64,000 nt of DNA, from positions 3,720,001 through 3,784,000 of the forward strand of contig NZ_AP022601.1 of NCBI RefSeq assembly GCF_010726765.1, written 5' to 3'. The notes under the pieces are model-generated. The model was not told where the DNA came from. It searched no databases and saw only the letters and a program-made list of their open reading frames with translations. A program made the position numbers and the translations under genes. Source of the DNA: Mycobacterium gallinarum. Its GTDB lineage: Bacteria > Actinomycetota > Actinomycetes > Mycobacteriales > Mycobacteriaceae. Positions 28,265 to 38,738 of this stretch are shown in pieces (position 1 is the first letter of the stretch; every line of letters begins with the position of its first letter).

Positions 28265-30400
28265 CTAGGAACGGTCGAGCAGTTCTTCTTCGTATGCGCC
28301 GCCGACATGGTTGGCCTTGGCGGCGTCGAGCAGCCATGCGTACTGGAACGCCGTTTCCTTCCACCGCTCGTAGCGGCCGCTGATGCCGCCGTGGCCGGCG
28401 TTCATCTCGGTCTTGAGCAGCACCTCGGGTGCACCGTCGGGTTGGGTGTGCCGTAGCGCGGCCACCCATTTCGCAGGTTCGACGTACAACACTCGGGTGT
28501 CGTTCAACGACGTCATGGCGAGGATACGCGGATAGCGCTTGGCCTCGATGTTCTCGTACGGCGAGTACGACTTCATGTAGTCGTATACATCGCTGTCCTG
28601 CAACGGATTACCCCACTCGTCCCATTCGGTGACGGTCAGCGGCAGGGTCGGATCCAGGATGGTTGTCAGGGGATCGACGAATGGCACCAGGGCGAGGACA
28701 CCCGCGAACAGATCGGGAGCCATGTTGGCGACGGCCCCGACCAGCAACCCGCCTGCGCTGCCGCCGTACGCGACGATGGTCTCGGCCCGGGTGATGTCGG
28801 TGCCGACGAGATGCTGTGCGACGGTGACGAAATCGGTGAACGTGTTCTTCTTCTCGAGCAGCTTTCCGTGCTCGTACCAGGGACGCCCGAGCTCGCCGCC
28901 GCCTCGGACGTGGGCGACGGCGAACACCATGCCGCGGTCGAGCAGTGAAAGGCGGGCGATGGAGAATCGTGGATCCTCACACGACTCGTAGGCCCCGTAG
29001 CCATACAGCAGCGTCGGTGCCGGGTATTGCAAGCCGATGCGGTGGACGATCGAGATGGGAACCCGCGCCCCGTCGGCAGCCACCGCCCAGTCGCGACGCT
29101 CGACGTAGTCCTCGGAGCGATAGTCGCCGAGCACCGGTTGCTCGCGCAGCAGCGTGCGCTCCCCCGAGGCCAGGTCGACGTCGTAGATCCGCACCGGGAT
29201 GACGAACGAGGTGGCGCCGATCCGCAGCTTGGGTGAGCTCCAGTTGGGGTTTCCTCCCAGCCCCGCCGACATCAGTTCCGATTCGAAGGTGAGTTCCTCG
29301 GGATGGCCGTAGGTGCCGTTGGCGTAGATGGGCCAGAGCTGGATCTTCGGCAATGCCTCGCTTCGGTAGCCGACGACCAGGTGTCCCTCGAACGCGTCGA
29401 CCGAGTCGAGGCGAACGTCGTCGCGGTGCTCGATCAGCGTGCGGAACGTCATCGGGTCCGACACCGGCGCCTCGACGAGCGTGAAGTTCTCCGCACCGTC
29501 GTTGTGCAGGATCAGGAATCGATCCTCACCGCCGACGATGGCGTGTTCCACCGAGTACTCGACCAGCTCGCGGCGCGGCCACACCTGCGTGAACTCCGCC
29601 TGCGGGTCGACAGCGTCGCCGTATCGAACCTCGGTCGTGACAGCGCTACCCGCGGCGATGAGGATGTACTTGTCACTGCGCGTACGCCCCACTGCGAGCC
29701 AGAACTTCTCGTCGGGCTCGTGATACACCCGCTCGGCAGGTAGGCCGGATCCGATACGGTGCCGCCACACGGTGTCGGGCCGCCACGCATCGTCGACCGT
29801 CGTGTAGTAGACGGTGCGGTTGTCCGCGGCCCACGTCACGCCCGCACTTATGCCGGCGATCTCGTCGTCGTACATCGCACCGGTTCGCAAGTCCTTGAAC
29901 CGCAACGTGTATCGCTCATCGCCCTTGGTGTCGACCGAGAAGGCAAGGACGTTTCCGTCGATGCTGACCCCCGCCGCACCCAGCGCGAAGAAGTCGTGGC
30001 CTTCGGCCTCCACGTTCTCGTCGATGAGGATCTGCTCGCCGGGGATCTCGGTCTGCTCGTCCAGCTCCGGCGGCGTCCAGTCGTTGAAATCGCCTATCGG
30101 GCAACGGCAATGCACGTTGTACTGCTTACCCTCGAAGCTGCGGCCGTAGTACCACCAGTCGCCGCGTCGAGTGGGCACCGAGAGGTCGGTCTCCTTGGTG
30201 CGGGCCTTGATCTCGTCGAAGATCTTCTGCCGCAGGTCCGCGAGGCCCTCAGTGGCGTTGTCGGTGAACTCGTTCTCCGCCTCGAGGTACTCGGTCACCT
30301 CGGGATTGGATTTGTCGCGCATCCACTCGTAGGGGTCGATGAAGACGTCGCCGTGATGCTCACGCCGAGCATCGACGCGCTTTGCAATTGGGGGCTTCAT
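28265..30400 (-). CDS. ptrB: Oligopeptidase B (S9A serine peptidase)
   Basis: A full-length 711-residue prolyl-oligopeptidase-family enzyme that cuts oligopeptides after basic residues. N-terminal propeller ([20 protein letters not shown]) is followed by the catalytic domain with YGGSAGGLL (Ser near 555), TSLNDTRV (Asp) and [11 protein letters not shown] (His). In M. tuberculosis this gene is split into ptrBa and ptrBb; here it is intact. Its ATG overlaps the purC stop (ATGA). Confidence 0.93.
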   Translation of the reverse strand: MKPPIAKRVDARREHHGDVFIDPYEWMRDKSNPEVTEYLEAENEFTDNATEGLADLRQKIFDEIKARTKETDLSVPTRRGDWWYYGRSFEGKQYNVHCRCPIGDFNDWTPPELDEQTEIPGEQILIDENVEAEGHDFFALGAAGVSIDGNVLAFSVDTKGDERYTLRFKDLRTGAMYDDEIAGISAGVTWAADNRTVYYTTVDDAWRPDTVWRHRIGSGLPAERVYHEPDEKFWLAVGRTRSDKYILIAAGSAVTTEVRYGDAVDPQAEFTQVWPRRELVEYSVEHAIVGGEDRFLILHNDGAENFTLVEAPVSDPMTFRTLIEHRDDVRLDSVDAFEGHLVVGYRSEALPKIQLWPIYANGTYGHPEELTFESELMSAGLGGNPNWSSPKLRIGATSFVIPVRIYDVDLASGERTLLREQPVLGDYRSEDYVERRDWAVAADGARVPISIVHRIGLQYPAPTLLYGYGAYESCEDPRFSIARLSLLDRGMVFAVAHVRGGGELGRPWYEHGKLLEKKNTFTDFVTVAQHLVGTDITRAETIVAYGGSAGGLLVGAVANMAPDLFAGVLALVPFVDPLTTILDPTLPLTVTEWDEWGNPLQDSDVYDYMKSYSPYENIEAKRYPRILAMTSLNDTRVLYVEPAKWVAALRHTQPDGAPEVLLKTEMNAGHGGISGRYERWKETAFQYAWLLDAAKANHVGGAYEEELLDRS

Positions 30401-31284
30401 GCACCGATCCAGTCATCGAACTTGAGGCCCGAGATGCGTTCGTAGGCTTCGATATAACGCGCACGGGTCGCGTCGACGATTTCTGCGGGCAGCGGCGGCG
30501 GTGGTTCGTCTCCGTGACGGTCCCACCCGGACTCCGGGCCGATCAGCCAGTTGCGGACGAACTGCTTGTCGAAGCTGTTCTGCACGACGCCTTCCTGATA
30601 CTCGTCGGCGCGCCAGTACCTGCTGGAATCCGGCGTGAAGATCTCGTCGGCCAGCCGCAGGTTGCCGTCGGCGTCGACGCCGAACTCGAACTTGGTGTCG
30701 GCGACGATGATGCCCTTGGTCAGCGCATGGTCGGCGCCCTGGATGTAGGTCTGCAATGTGCGCTCGCGTAGCTGATTGGCCCGCACCGCTCCGACCAGAT
30801 CGATGACGTCGTTGAAGGAGATGTTCTCGTCGTGCGCACCGAGTTCGGCCTTGGTCGCCGGGGTGAACAACGGCTCGGTGAACCGGCTCGCCTCGACCAG
30901 ACCCGACGGCAGCGGGATACCGCACACCGAGCCGGTCTTCTGGTAGTCGATCAGCCCGGAGCCGGTCAGGTAGCCGCGGGCCACCGCTTCGACGGGCATC
31001 ATCTCGAGTTCGGTGACCACCAGCGCGCGGCCCAGGACCTCTTCGGGAATGCGTTCGTCGTCTGGTGGGCCCGCCAGATGGTTGGGCGCCTCGACGAGGT
31101 CGAAGAAGAACACGCTCATGGCGGTCAAAATCCGGCCCTTGTCGGGAATCGCGCTGTCGAGGATGTAATCGAAGGCCGAGATCCGGTCGGTGGCGACAAA
31201 CAGCAGGTGCTCGTCGTCGATTCGATACAACTCGCGAACTTTGCCGCTGGCCAGATGCTGGTAGTCGGACAGAGCGGGGCGCAT
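30397..31284 (-). CDS. purC: SAICAR synthetase
   Basis: Phosphoribosylaminoimidazole-succinocarboxamide synthase, 295 residues. Landmarks: [11 protein letters not shown] near residue 12, [34 protein letters not shown] and PDSSRYW. ATG at 31284. It is followed with overlap by ptrB, an unrelated peptidase. Length and motifs are normal. Confidence 0.95.
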   Translation of the reverse strand: MRPALSDYQHLASGKVRELYRIDDEHLLFVATDRISAFDYILDSAIPDKGRILTAMSVFFFDLVEAPNHLAGPPDDERIPEEVLGRALVVTELEMMPVEAVARGYLTGSGLIDYQKTGSVCGIPLPSGLVEASRFTEPLFTPATKAELGAHDENISFNDVIDLVGAVRANQLRERTLQTYIQGADHALTKGIIVADTKFEFGVDADGNLRLADEIFTPDSSRYWRADEYQEGVVQNSFDKQFVRNWLIGPESGWDRHGDEPPPPLPAEIVDATRARYIEAYERISGLKFDDWIGA

Positions 31285-31314
31285 CGGGCCAGCCTATCGG
31301 GCAGCATCTGGTTC

Positions 31315-31935
31315 ATGAGTTCGCGGTTTCTTCCCTATGCCACCACGCCGTCGCGCCTGCTGGCCCAGCTGATCAGCGACATCATCGTGATCACCTGGGC
31401 GGTGATCTGGGTGCTGGTCGGCATGGCTGTCCATGCCGCCGTGTCCACGATCGCCGAAGTGGGCCGTCAAGTGCAGGAGGGCGCCAACGGCGTCGCCGAC
31501 AACCTCAACTCAGCCGGTGACAACACCGACGACTTTCCGCTCGTCGGGGAGTCGCTGGCCAAACCCTTGCGGGCGGCGGCCGAGGCGGCGCTCGACATCG
31601 CCGGTGCCGGGCAGAGCCTGGACTCGACGGCGTCGTGGCTGGCGTGGGTGCTGGCGCTGGCAGTGGCCGCGCCGCCGATTCTCTTCGTCGCGCTGCCCTG
31701 GCTGTTCCTGCGTATCCGGTTCTTCCGTCGCAAGTGGATCGCAATCACGTTGGCACGAACGCCTGCGGGTGAACAGTTGCTCGCGATGCGGGCATTGGCG
31801 AACCGGCCGTTGAACAAGCTGCTGGCGGTCGACGACGACCCCGTCGGAGCGTGGCGCAGCTACGACCCGGTGGCGATCCGCGGCCTCGCGGCGTTGGAAT
31901 TGCGGGCGGCCGGCGTCCGACGCGTCCGCCAATGA
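31315..31935 (+). CDS. Two-TM conserved membrane protein (Rv0779c-like)
   Basis: A 206-residue protein with membrane segments at about 20-40 and 115-140 and a helical stretch between them (EVGRQVQEGANGVADNLNSAG). The C-terminal RRKWIAITLARTPAGEQLLAMRAL is basic and probably cytoplasmic. The size matches Rv0779c, which I recall at 206 residues. Role unknown. The frame is open for 160 codons upstream, but ATG 31315 gives a clean divergent start from purC. A strong hairpin begins one base after its stop. Confidence 0.78.
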   Translation: MSSRFLPYATTPSRLLAQLISDIIVITWAVIWVLVGMAVHAAVSTIAEVGRQVQEGANGVADNLNSAGDNTDDFPLVGESLAKPLRAAAEAALDIAGAGQSLDSTASWLAWVLALAVAAPPILFVALPWLFLRIRFFRRKWIAITLARTPAGEQLLAMRALANRPLNKLLAVDDDPVGAWRSYDPVAIRGLAALELRAAGVRRVRQ

Positions 31936-31936
31936 C

Positions 31937-31989
31937 GCGATTTGTGCACGATTTGGAGCGCGCACCGCTCGCGATCGTGCACAAATCGC
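31937..31989. repeat. 53-bp REP-like imperfect palindrome with 16-bp perfect arms
   Basis: GCGATTTGTGCACGAT (31937-31952) and ATCGTGCACAAATCGC (31974-31989) pair perfectly. Inside, after a TTG/GCG internal loop, GAGCG (31956-31960) pairs with CGCTC (31966-31970) around CGCAC. It starts one base after the stop of the preceding gene and ends 41 bp before the DUF559 gene. It could terminate transcription, but the length and design resemble a dispersed palindromic element. Confidence 0.85.
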
Positions 31990-32030
31990 AGGGAGGGAAC
32001 CGTCAACGCGCTGGCTGACGTCAATACGAG

Positions 32031-32894
32031 GTGCTCGATGACTTTCTCCGTCGACATGACGGTGTAATCACCCTCGCACAAGCGAAGGCGTGTGGACTCA
32101 GCCGGCACGCTGTCAACCGCTGCGAACGCTCGGGGCATTGGCGCCGCTGTTTCCCGGGCGTCTACTTCGTCGATGACAGACCCTTCACCGATTCGGCGCG
32201 TATCAGGGCAGCGGTTTGGGGACTCGGTAGGTCCGCGACGGGTAGCGGATTGACTGCGGCGTGGTGGCACGGCCTAACGAAGTTCGCTCCCGACATTGTT
32301 GAAGTCACCGTGCCGAGAGTGAGCAACCATCGACGGCGACACGGAGTGCGTTCGCGACGGCGCGACCTTTCATCGAAAGACGTCGTTGAGCGACGGGGGC
32401 TTCGTGTCACCGAACCGGCACTGACCGTCATTGAAGCCGCAGTCCGCAGAGGCGGAGGCACCGAGTTGATGGACAGAGCATTGCAGGGCGACTTCGAGCT
32501 CACTCAGCTGTGGCGTGCGCACCTTCGCAACAAGGGTCGGCATGGATCGCCTTCGGCTCGCCGCTTACTCCAGGCAGCATCCGACGGTGCGCGCTCGGAA
32601 GCCGAACGACTCCTGGTGCGACTGCTGCGAGCCGCCAAGGTATCCGGGTGGAAAGCCAACTTTCCCGTCTGTGGCTACTTGGTCGACATCGCTTTCCCGA
32701 ATGAGAGGGTGGCGGTCGAGGTCGACGGCTGGGCATTCCACAGCGACCAGAGGACCTTCCAGCGCGACCGCGCGCGTCAGAACGCCATCGCGCTCAGTGG
32801 CTGGCAGGTTCTGCGGTTCACCTGGCTGGATCTGACGGAGCACCCGCAGCGCGTGATCGCCGAAATCGTCGCAGCTCTCCGACAGCCACGATGA
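32031..32894 (+). CDS. DUF559 (VSR-like) nuclease with AbiEi-type N-terminal domain
   Basis: A 287-residue protein. The N-terminus (VITLAQAKACGLSRHAVNRCERSGHWRRC) is the winged-helix found in AbiEi antitoxins. The C-terminal ~100 residues form a DUF559 domain: VDIAFPNERVAVEVDGWAFH (PD-(D/E)xK-type Asp and Glu), [30 protein letters not shown] partner toxin gene is not seen. GTG start at 32031. Its end overlaps the convergent channel gene by 77 bp. Members of this family are abundant in mycobacteria and move about. Confidence 0.8.
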   Translation: MLDDFLRRHDGVITLAQAKACGLSRHAVNRCERSGHWRRCFPGVYFVDDRPFTDSARIRAAVWGLGRSATGSGLTAAWWHGLTKFAPDIVEVTVPRVSNHRRRHGVRSRRRDLSSKDVVERRGLRVTEPALTVIEAAVRRGGGTELMDRALQGDFELTQLWRAHLRNKGRHGSPSARRLLQAASDGARSEAERLLVRLLRAAKVSGWKANFPVCGYLVDIAFPNERVAVEVDGWAFHSDQRTFQRDRARQNAIALSGWQVLRFTWLDLTEHPQRVIAEIVAALRQPR

Positions 32895-33744
32895 GCCACG
32901 CCGCGAACGCGATCCAGAAGAACGTCAGCGAGATCGTGACAAACCATTGCCAGCCGGTTTCCACGAACATCGCATAGGTCGCCGACGAGTACATTCCGAG
33001 CGGGAAGACCGCGGGCCAGCCAAGCCCCACCGATCGCCGAACCGCCACGTAGCCGAGCACCGGAATCCACACCGTCGCCACGATCCACGTCGCGATCGTC
33101 ACCGCGCGCACGCCGTCGGCGATCGGCCCGGGAATCAGCGCGTGATGCAGATGATCACCGGCCAGCGTCGCAATCGCTATGCCGCCCATCAAAATCCATA
33201 CATCAGGTTGAACCAGCTCCGGCGACGACGCATCGTGACGCACCCGCCACAGCACCAGCCCGGTCATCGCCAGATACAGACAGATGCCGAGCACCCAGAA
33301 GATGAACGCCCAGAAGACGACGTCGAGTTCGGCGAAGACGATCGCCAACCCGGACGTCGCGACCGCAGCGAGCTCCCATCCGCCGCGGGCACGATCGCGC
33401 AGCCCCGTCCACCGGTGCCGCCACATCGAGCGAGCGGCCAACGGCGCCAACGACAACCAGCCCTGCAACGCCAGGCCGACCAACACCCACAGCACGATGC
33501 GATGATCGGCCAGCCGCGCACCCACCACCGCGCACGCCGCGATATAGGTGAACAGCGCCAGCGTGACATTGGGATCGCGCACATCGAACTCGCGCCAGGC
33601 CTTGGCCACAAGAAACATCAACACCGGCAGCCCAACTGCGGCAAGGACGATCAGGATCTCACTGATGACACCGAGGCCGTGATCCGCGGCCGCGATCGAC
33701 ACGATGCCGGTCGCCATGACCGCCGCGAATACGTCGGGTCTCAC
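32818..33744 (-). CDS. SLAC1/TDT-family anion channel-like transporter
   Basis: A 308-residue membrane protein with about ten hydrophobic helices, similar to the tellurite-resistance/dicarboxylate transporter and SLAC1 channel superfamily: [15 protein letters not shown] at the start, then [11 protein letters not shown] and [13 protein letters not shown] 33744 overlaps the P450 stop (GTGA), so it is coupled to cyp126; an upstream start at 33801 would lie inside the P450. The substrate is unknown (small anion such as sulfite or malate by family). Three-prime overlap with the DUF559 gene. Confidence 0.78.
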   Translation of the reverse strand: MRPDVFAAVMATGIVSIAAADHGLGVISEILIVLAAVGLPVLMFLVAKAWREFDVRDPNVTLALFTYIAACAVVGARLADHRIVLWVLVGLALQGWLSLAPLAARSMWRHRWTGLRDRARGGWELAAVATSGLAIVFAELDVVFWAFIFWVLGICLYLAMTGLVLWRVRHDASSPELVQPDVWILMGGIAIATLAGDHLHHALIPGPIADGVRAVTIATWIVATVWIPVLGYVAVRRSVGLGWPAVFPLGMYSSATYAMFVETGWQWFVTISLTFFWIAFAAWLIVAVGELRRFRRSRAAGAPSDPAR

Positions 33745-34985
33745 GGCCGCAGTTCGACCACCATGTGGCGGACGCCCGTGTGCCGGTTGCTGCGCGTCCA
33801 CTCGACGGACTTGACCAGCCGCACCGACCCGAACCGCGTCAGCAGCTCCTCATAGAGCACGCGCAGCTCGAGCCGCGCCAGGTTGGCACCAAGGCAGTAG
33901 TGCACTCCCTGGCCGAATCCCAAGTGCGGGTTGGGTTTGCGGGTGATGTCGAAAGTATCGGCATTCGCGAACACCAGCGGATCGCGATTCGCCGAGCCCT
34001 CCCAGATCTGCACCTTCTCGCCGGCCTTGATCTGACAGCCCGCCAGTTTCGTATCGCACGTCGCGGTCCGCCTCTTCGACGGCGACGGCGACGTCCAGCG
34101 CACCATCTCCTCGACCGCGGTCGGCAAATGCGCCAAATCTGAACGCAGTGCCTGGAATTGGTCTGGATGCTCGATCAACGCCAACAACCCGCCCGCGACG
34201 GCATTGCGCGTGGTCTCCGCACCGGCGCTGAACAGCAGGCTAAAGAACAGGTACAGCTCCATGTCCGAAAGGCTCTCGTCCTCCACCGTCGCGTTTGCGA
34301 CCACCGACAGCATGTCGTCGGTCGGCGCGGACCGCTTCGCCGCGATCAACTCCTGGCCGTAGGTGTACATCCGCGAACCGGCTTCCTCCGCGGTCAACTG
34401 CCCCAGCTGGCCCAATTCAGCTCTCCTGGCCCTGCCGAAATCGAACTGCGGCTCGATCGCCTCGAAAAGCCAATGCCGTTCAGATTCAGGCACTCCCAGC
34501 AGTATGCAGATCATCTGCATCGGCAGCTCGGCTGCCACGTCGACCAGGAAATCAAAGGCACTGCACGGCTCGATCTCGTCGAGCAGCCGGCGGGTGCGGG
34601 TGCGCAGATCGTCTTCGACGCGGGCGATCATCCGCGGTGTCAGACCTGAGCTGACCAGCCGGCGGATGTGCGAATGCCGCGGGTCGTCCATCATGTTGAG
34701 GACCTGCCCCGCGACCGCCAAATCCTGCAGCAGCGTGCCGCCGAACGGCCGCGTACCGCCGGTCACCGACGAGTACGTCACCGGATCCCGGAACACCGCA
34801 AGGGTTTCCGCGTAGGTCGCGACGGACCAGAAACCTTCGTTGTCGGGGGTGTTGGCGGTCGGCTCGTGCCAGTAGACGGGCGCCTCGCGACGGTGCACCG
34901 CAAACAGATCGTGCGGAAACCCGTTGGCGAAATTGTCGAGGTCGGTGAAGTCGATCTCGGCCAGCGCACCCGCCACTGAGGTCAC
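33741..34985 (-). CDS. cyp126: Cytochrome P450 CYP126
   Basis: A 414-residue soluble P450, equal in length to CYP126 (Rv0778), which is also adjacent to purB. Heme-binding loop [17 protein letters not shown] with the axial Cys, I-helix [12 protein letters not shown], ExxR in [11 protein letters not shown]-terminus [26 protein letters not shown] 34985 overlaps the purB stop (GTGA). The natural substrate is unknown. The arrangement purB-cyp126 is conserved, but no functional link to purines is established. Confidence 0.93.
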   Translation of the reverse strand: MTSVAGALAEIDFTDLDNFANGFPHDLFAVHRREAPVYWHEPTANTPDNEGFWSVATYAETLAVFRDPVTYSSVTGGTRPFGGTLLQDLAVAGQVLNMMDDPRHSHIRRLVSSGLTPRMIARVEDDLRTRTRRLLDEIEPCSAFDFLVDVAAELPMQMICILLGVPESERHWLFEAIEPQFDFGRARRAELGQLGQLTAEEAGSRMYTYGQELIAAKRSAPTDDMLSVVANATVEDESLSDMELYLFFSLLFSAGAETTRNAVAGGLLALIEHPDQFQALRSDLAHLPTAVEEMVRWTSPSPSKRRTATCDTKLAGCQIKAGEKVQIWEGSANRDPLVFANADTFDITRKPNPHLGFGQGVHYCLGANLARLELRVLYEELLTRFGSVRLVKSVEWTRSNRHTGVRHMVVELRP

Positions 34986-36400
34986 AGGATGGCGCCCGAC
35001 GTGTATTTGGCCGCCTCCGGATACCGGCTGACCAACTCGCCCACCGCCTCGACGACGCGGTCGACCTGATCGCCCGCCGCACCCGTGAACGCCTGCTTGT
35101 CCGCCAGTGCTGCGTCGAGCGACATCCGGTCCAACGGCAGTCGCGGGTCTGCGGCCAGCCGGTCCAGCAGGTCGGGCTCCTGGCCCTTCTCCCGCATCGC
35201 CAGCGCCACCGCGACGGCATGTTCCTTGATCACCTCGTGCGCCGTCTCCCGGCCGACGCCTGCGCGCACCGCTGCGATCAGGATCCGCGTCGTCGCCAGG
35301 AACGGCAGATACCGGTCGAGCTCGCGCTGAATCACCGCCGGATAGGCGCCGAACTCGTCGAGCACGGTCAGAAAGGTCTCCGTCTGCCCGTCGATCGCGA
35401 AGAACGCGTCGGGCAACGCCACCCGCCGCACCACCGAGCAGAAGACGTCGCCCTCGTTCCACTGCGCGCCCGCGAGCTCGGCTGCCATCGACGCGTAACC
35501 GCGCAGCACCACCTGCAGCCCGTTGACACGTTCGCACGAGCGCGTATTCATCTTGTGCGGCATCGCCGACGAGCCGACCTGGCCGGGCGCGAAACCCTCC
35601 GTCACCAGTTCGTGGCCCGCCATCAGCCTGATCGTGTGCGCCATCGACGACGGTCCCGCACCGGCCTGCACGAGAGCCGACACGACATCATGGTCCAACG
35701 ATCGTGGGTAGACCTGGCCGACGCTGGTGAAAATGTCTGTGAAGCCGAGGAATTCGGCGACGCGCCGCTCCAGATCGGCCAGTCTCGACGTGTCGCCGGA
35801 GAGCAGGTCGAGCATGTCCTGTGCGGTGCCCATCGGACCCTTGATGCCGCGCAGCGGATACCGGTCGATGAGTTCACGTATCCGGGTCAACGCGACCAGA
35901 AGCTCCTCGGCGGCCGACGCGAACCGCTTGCCCAACGTCGTCGCCTGCGCGGCGACGTTGTGCGAACGTCCCGCCATCACCAAGTCGCGATAGACGACGG
36001 CACGCTCGGCGAGCCGAGCCACCACCGCGACACCGTGCGAGAACACCAGTTCCAGGGAGCGACGGATCTGCAGCTGCTCGACGTTCTCCGTCAGGTCGCG
36101 AGACGTCATGCCCTTGTGCACGTGCTCGTGGCCCGCCAGCGCGTTGAACTCCTCGATGCGCGCCTTGACGTCGTGGCGGGTGACCCGCTCGCGCGCCGCG
36201 ATCGACGCGAGGTCGACGTTCTCGAGCACCCGCTCGTAGTCCTCGACCACGCCCGCGGGGACATCGACGCCCAACTCGGCCTGCGCTTTCAGCACCGCCA
36301 GCCACAGTCGCCGCTCGGCCACGACCTTGGCCTCCGGCGACCAGATGGCCACCATCTCATCGCTGGCGTATCGATTGGCCAGCACATTCGGGATCGACAC
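34982..36400 (-). CDS. purB: Adenylosuccinate lyase
   Basis: Cleaves SAICAR and adenylosuccinate to give fumarate. The 472-residue protein has the fumarase-superfamily C3 loop [16 protein letters not shown] (about 264-279, catalytic Ser), the [15 protein letters not shown]1 region, and [13 protein letters not shown] 36400 ([12 protein letters not shown]) gives family length; an open extension of 53 codons is rejected. Heads an operon with cyp126 and the channel gene. Confidence 0.95.
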   Translation of the reverse strand: MSIPNVLANRYASDEMVAIWSPEAKVVAERRLWLAVLKAQAELGVDVPAGVVEDYERVLENVDLASIAARERVTRHDVKARIEEFNALAGHEHVHKGMTSRDLTENVEQLQIRRSLELVFSHGVAVVARLAERAVVYRDLVMAGRSHNVAAQATTLGKRFASAAEELLVALTRIRELIDRYPLRGIKGPMGTAQDMLDLLSGDTSRLADLERRVAEFLGFTDIFTSVGQVYPRSLDHDVVSALVQAGAGPSSMAHTIRLMAGHELVTEGFAPGQVGSSAMPHKMNTRSCERVNGLQVVLRGYASMAAELAGAQWNEGDVFCSVVRRVALPDAFFAIDGQTETFLTVLDEFGAYPAVIQRELDRYLPFLATTRILIAAVRAGVGRETAHEVIKEHAVAVALAMREKGQEPDLLDRLAADPRLPLDRMSLDAALADKQAFTGAAGDQVDRVVEAVGELVSRYPEAAKYTSGAIL

Positions 36401-36440
36401 AAACACACAGCTTACGGCCCCGGTAAGGCAGTCTTGCCGT

Positions 36441-37295
36441 ATGTACTTCGTTGGGCTCGATCTCGCATGGGGTGAGAAGAACCAGACCGGTGTTGCCGCC
36501 ATCGACGCCGACGGCAGGCTGCTGCACGTCGGGGCCGCCGGGGACGACAACAGCATCATCGCCGCGATCGCGCCCTATACCGGCGACGCGTGCCTGGTGG
36601 GTATCGACGCTCCCCTGATCGTCAAGAACGCGACGGGACACCGTCCCGCCGAGGCCGCCTACAACCGCGATTTCCAGCGCTTCGAGGCCGGCGCGCGCCC
36701 GGCCTTCACCGACAAGCCCGAGTTCAAGCATCCCCGTGGCGCGCGGATCGCCGAAGCGCTCGGTCTCGACCTGGACCCCTCGTCGGATGCGACCAGGCGG
36801 GCGATCGAGGTCTTCCCGCATCCCGCGTCGATCGTCCTGTTCAATCTCACCAAGACCCTCAAGTACAAGCGTGGACCGTTCGACGAGCGCAAGGCTGCGC
36901 TGCTGACGTTGATGACCCATATCGAGGGTCTCGACGCGGCCACTCCGAGGTTGCGCGTCAATCGCAACGTCGCGTGGGTTGCACTGCGTAAGCGAGTCGA
37001 GGCGGCCACCCGGCCGTCACAGCTGGACCGCGACGAGGATCCCGTCGACGCGGTCATCTGCGCCTACGTGTGCTTTTACTGGTACGACAGACCCGAAGAC
37101 GTCACCATCTACGGCGACGCCGAAAGCGGCTACATCGTCACCCCGACGCTGCCTGGCGACCGTGTCAGGAAGCCGAATCAGGCCGCAGCACAACCGGGTT
37201 CGGACGATATCGTCACGCGGCTCGAGCAGGTGCAACAGATGATCGAGCGGGCTCAGCGTGAGCTCACCGCGATCCGCCGACAGCTCGGAGGCTAG
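36441..37295 (+). CDS. DUF429 protein (predicted RNase H-like nuclease)
   Basis: A 284-residue member of DUF429: MYFVGLDLAWGEKNQTGVAAID at the start (a RNase H-like beta-hairpin with an acidic D), VGIDAPLIVKNATGHRP, EVFPHPASIVLF and DPVDAVICAYVC. Activity on nucleic acid is a prediction for the family. ATG at 36441 divergent from purB by 40 bp. Its stop overlaps the convergent permease by four bases. Confidence 0.78.
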   Translation: MYFVGLDLAWGEKNQTGVAAIDADGRLLHVGAAGDDNSIIAAIAPYTGDACLVGIDAPLIVKNATGHRPAEAAYNRDFQRFEAGARPAFTDKPEFKHPRGARIAEALGLDLDPSSDATRRAIEVFPHPASIVLFNLTKTLKYKRGPFDERKAALLTLMTHIEGLDAATPRLRVNRNVAWVALRKRVEAATRPSQLDRDEDPVDAVICAYVCFYWYDRPEDVTIYGDAESGYIVTPTLPGDRVRKPNQAAAQPGSDDIVTRLEQVQQMIERAQRELTAIRRQLGG

Positions 37296-38719
37296 TCCGG
37301 CAGCTCGGCAAGCTGCGTGGGATCGGTGATGCCCTTCTGCTTGATCCCGAGTTGCTTGTTGATCAGCAGAGTGATTCCGAACAGCACGATGCCGATCACC
37401 AGCAGGATCCCGGCGAGCAGGTACTGGGTTCCCGGACGGCCGGACAGCGGTGTCACGAGATAGAGCGAGGCGATGAAGCCGATCACCGGCAACGCCGTCG
37501 GAGTCTTGAAGTGGCCGCCGGCCTGCTTGACGTCGCGACGCAGTACCAGCACCGCGACGTTGACCATTGCGAACACCGCAAGCAGCAGAAGGGAAGTCGT
37601 GCCACCCAGCACTGAAATCGCCGAATCACTGGCGAACGCGGACACGTAGAAGATCAATCCGAACGCGATCGTCGTGGTGAACAGAATGGCCACCCACGGG
37701 GTGCGTCGGGTCTTGTGCACCGACCCCAGGACGGGGGGCAGGACATGTTGGCGCGCCATACCGTAGATCAGCCTGCTGGCCATCAGCATGTTGATCAACG
37801 CGGTGTTCGACACGGCGAACATCGTGATGAATGGAAAGAACGTGCCTATCGGCAAGCCCGGCGCCGCGGCCTCGACCACGTCGACCAGCGGTGTCTTGCT
37901 CGCCGTGAGTTCGCCGATCGGCACCAGCGCCACCGCGATGATCGACACCAGCACGTAGACGATGCCCGCGATGGTCAGGCCGCTCAGCAGAACTTTGGGG
38001 AAGATCCGCACCGGATCCTTGGTCTCCTCGGCCATGTTGACCGAGTCCTCGAATCCGACCATCGCGAAGAAGGCCAACGAGGTCGCTGCGGTGACGGCGA
38101 CGAAAGTGCTTCGCTCATCCTCATTTTCGAACAGGATGATGCGGGAGAAGTCGAGGTTGTCGCCGCCCTGGGTAAATGCCCACAGCCCGACCACGATGAC
38201 CAACAGCAAGCCGGTGATCTCGATGATCGTCAAACCGACATTGAGCTTGACACTTTCGCTGACACCGCGGAGGTTGACCGCGGCCAGCCCGGCCATGAAC
38301 AGCAAGGCAATGGTCGCGATTCCGACCTTGCCCCAGTCCAGTCCGAAGCCCTTGATCAGGTTGGACGCGAATGCCTGCGACGCGGTGGATGCCGAGGTGA
38401 TGCCCGAGCACATCACGACGAAGGCGACGATGAAGGTGAAGAAGTGGATGCCGAATGCCTTGTGCGCGTAGAGCGCTGCGCCCGCCGCCTGCGGATACTT
38501 GGTCACCAGCTCCAGATATGAGAACGCGGTGATGGTCGCGATCACAAAGGCGAGCAGGAACGGCAGCCACGCCGCACCGCCGACCTCGCCGGCCACCTGC
38601 CCGGTGAGCGCATAGACGCCGGTGCCGAGGATGTCGCCGACGACGAACAACAAAAGTAGTCCCGGGCCCATCACCCGTTTCAGTTCCGGCTGCCCCTCCG
38701 CAGTTTCCGGCTTTGTCAC
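37292..38719 (-). CDS. APC-superfamily amino acid permease
   Basis: A 475-residue transporter with about 12 membrane helices. GDILGTGVYALTGQVAG near residue 28 is the conserved TM1 unwound segment, and FFAMVGFEDSVNMAEETKDP the TM6 signature of cationic or broad amino acid transporters. Substrate not inferable beyond amino acids or polyamines. GTG 38719 has AGGAGG close upstream. An SDR gene precedes it by 19 bp on the same strand, so they may be cotranscribed. Confidence 0.88.
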   Translation of the reverse strand: MTKPETAEGQPELKRVMGPGLLLLFVVGDILGTGVYALTGQVAGEVGGAAWLPFLLAFVIATITAFSYLELVTKYPQAAGAALYAHKAFGIHFFTFIVAFVVMCSGITSASTASQAFASNLIKGFGLDWGKVGIATIALLFMAGLAAVNLRGVSESVKLNVGLTIIEITGLLLVIVVGLWAFTQGGDNLDFSRIILFENEDERSTFVAVTAATSLAFFAMVGFEDSVNMAEETKDPVRIFPKVLLSGLTIAGIVYVLVSIIAVALVPIGELTASKTPLVDVVEAAAPGLPIGTFFPFITMFAVSNTALINMLMASRLIYGMARQHVLPPVLGSVHKTRRTPWVAILFTTTIAFGLIFYVSAFASDSAISVLGGTTSLLLLAVFAMVNVAVLVLRRDVKQAGGHFKTPTALPVIGFIASLYLVTPLSGRPGTQYLLAGILLVIGIVLFGITLLINKQLGIKQKGITDPTQLAELPD

Positions 38720-38738
38720 GATGCGCCTCCTGCCAGTC

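Noticed and set aside
32031..32894. Complete AbiE toxin-antitoxin pair
   Set aside because: Only the N-terminal AbiEi-like domain is present; no nucleotidyltransferase toxin gene is adjacent.
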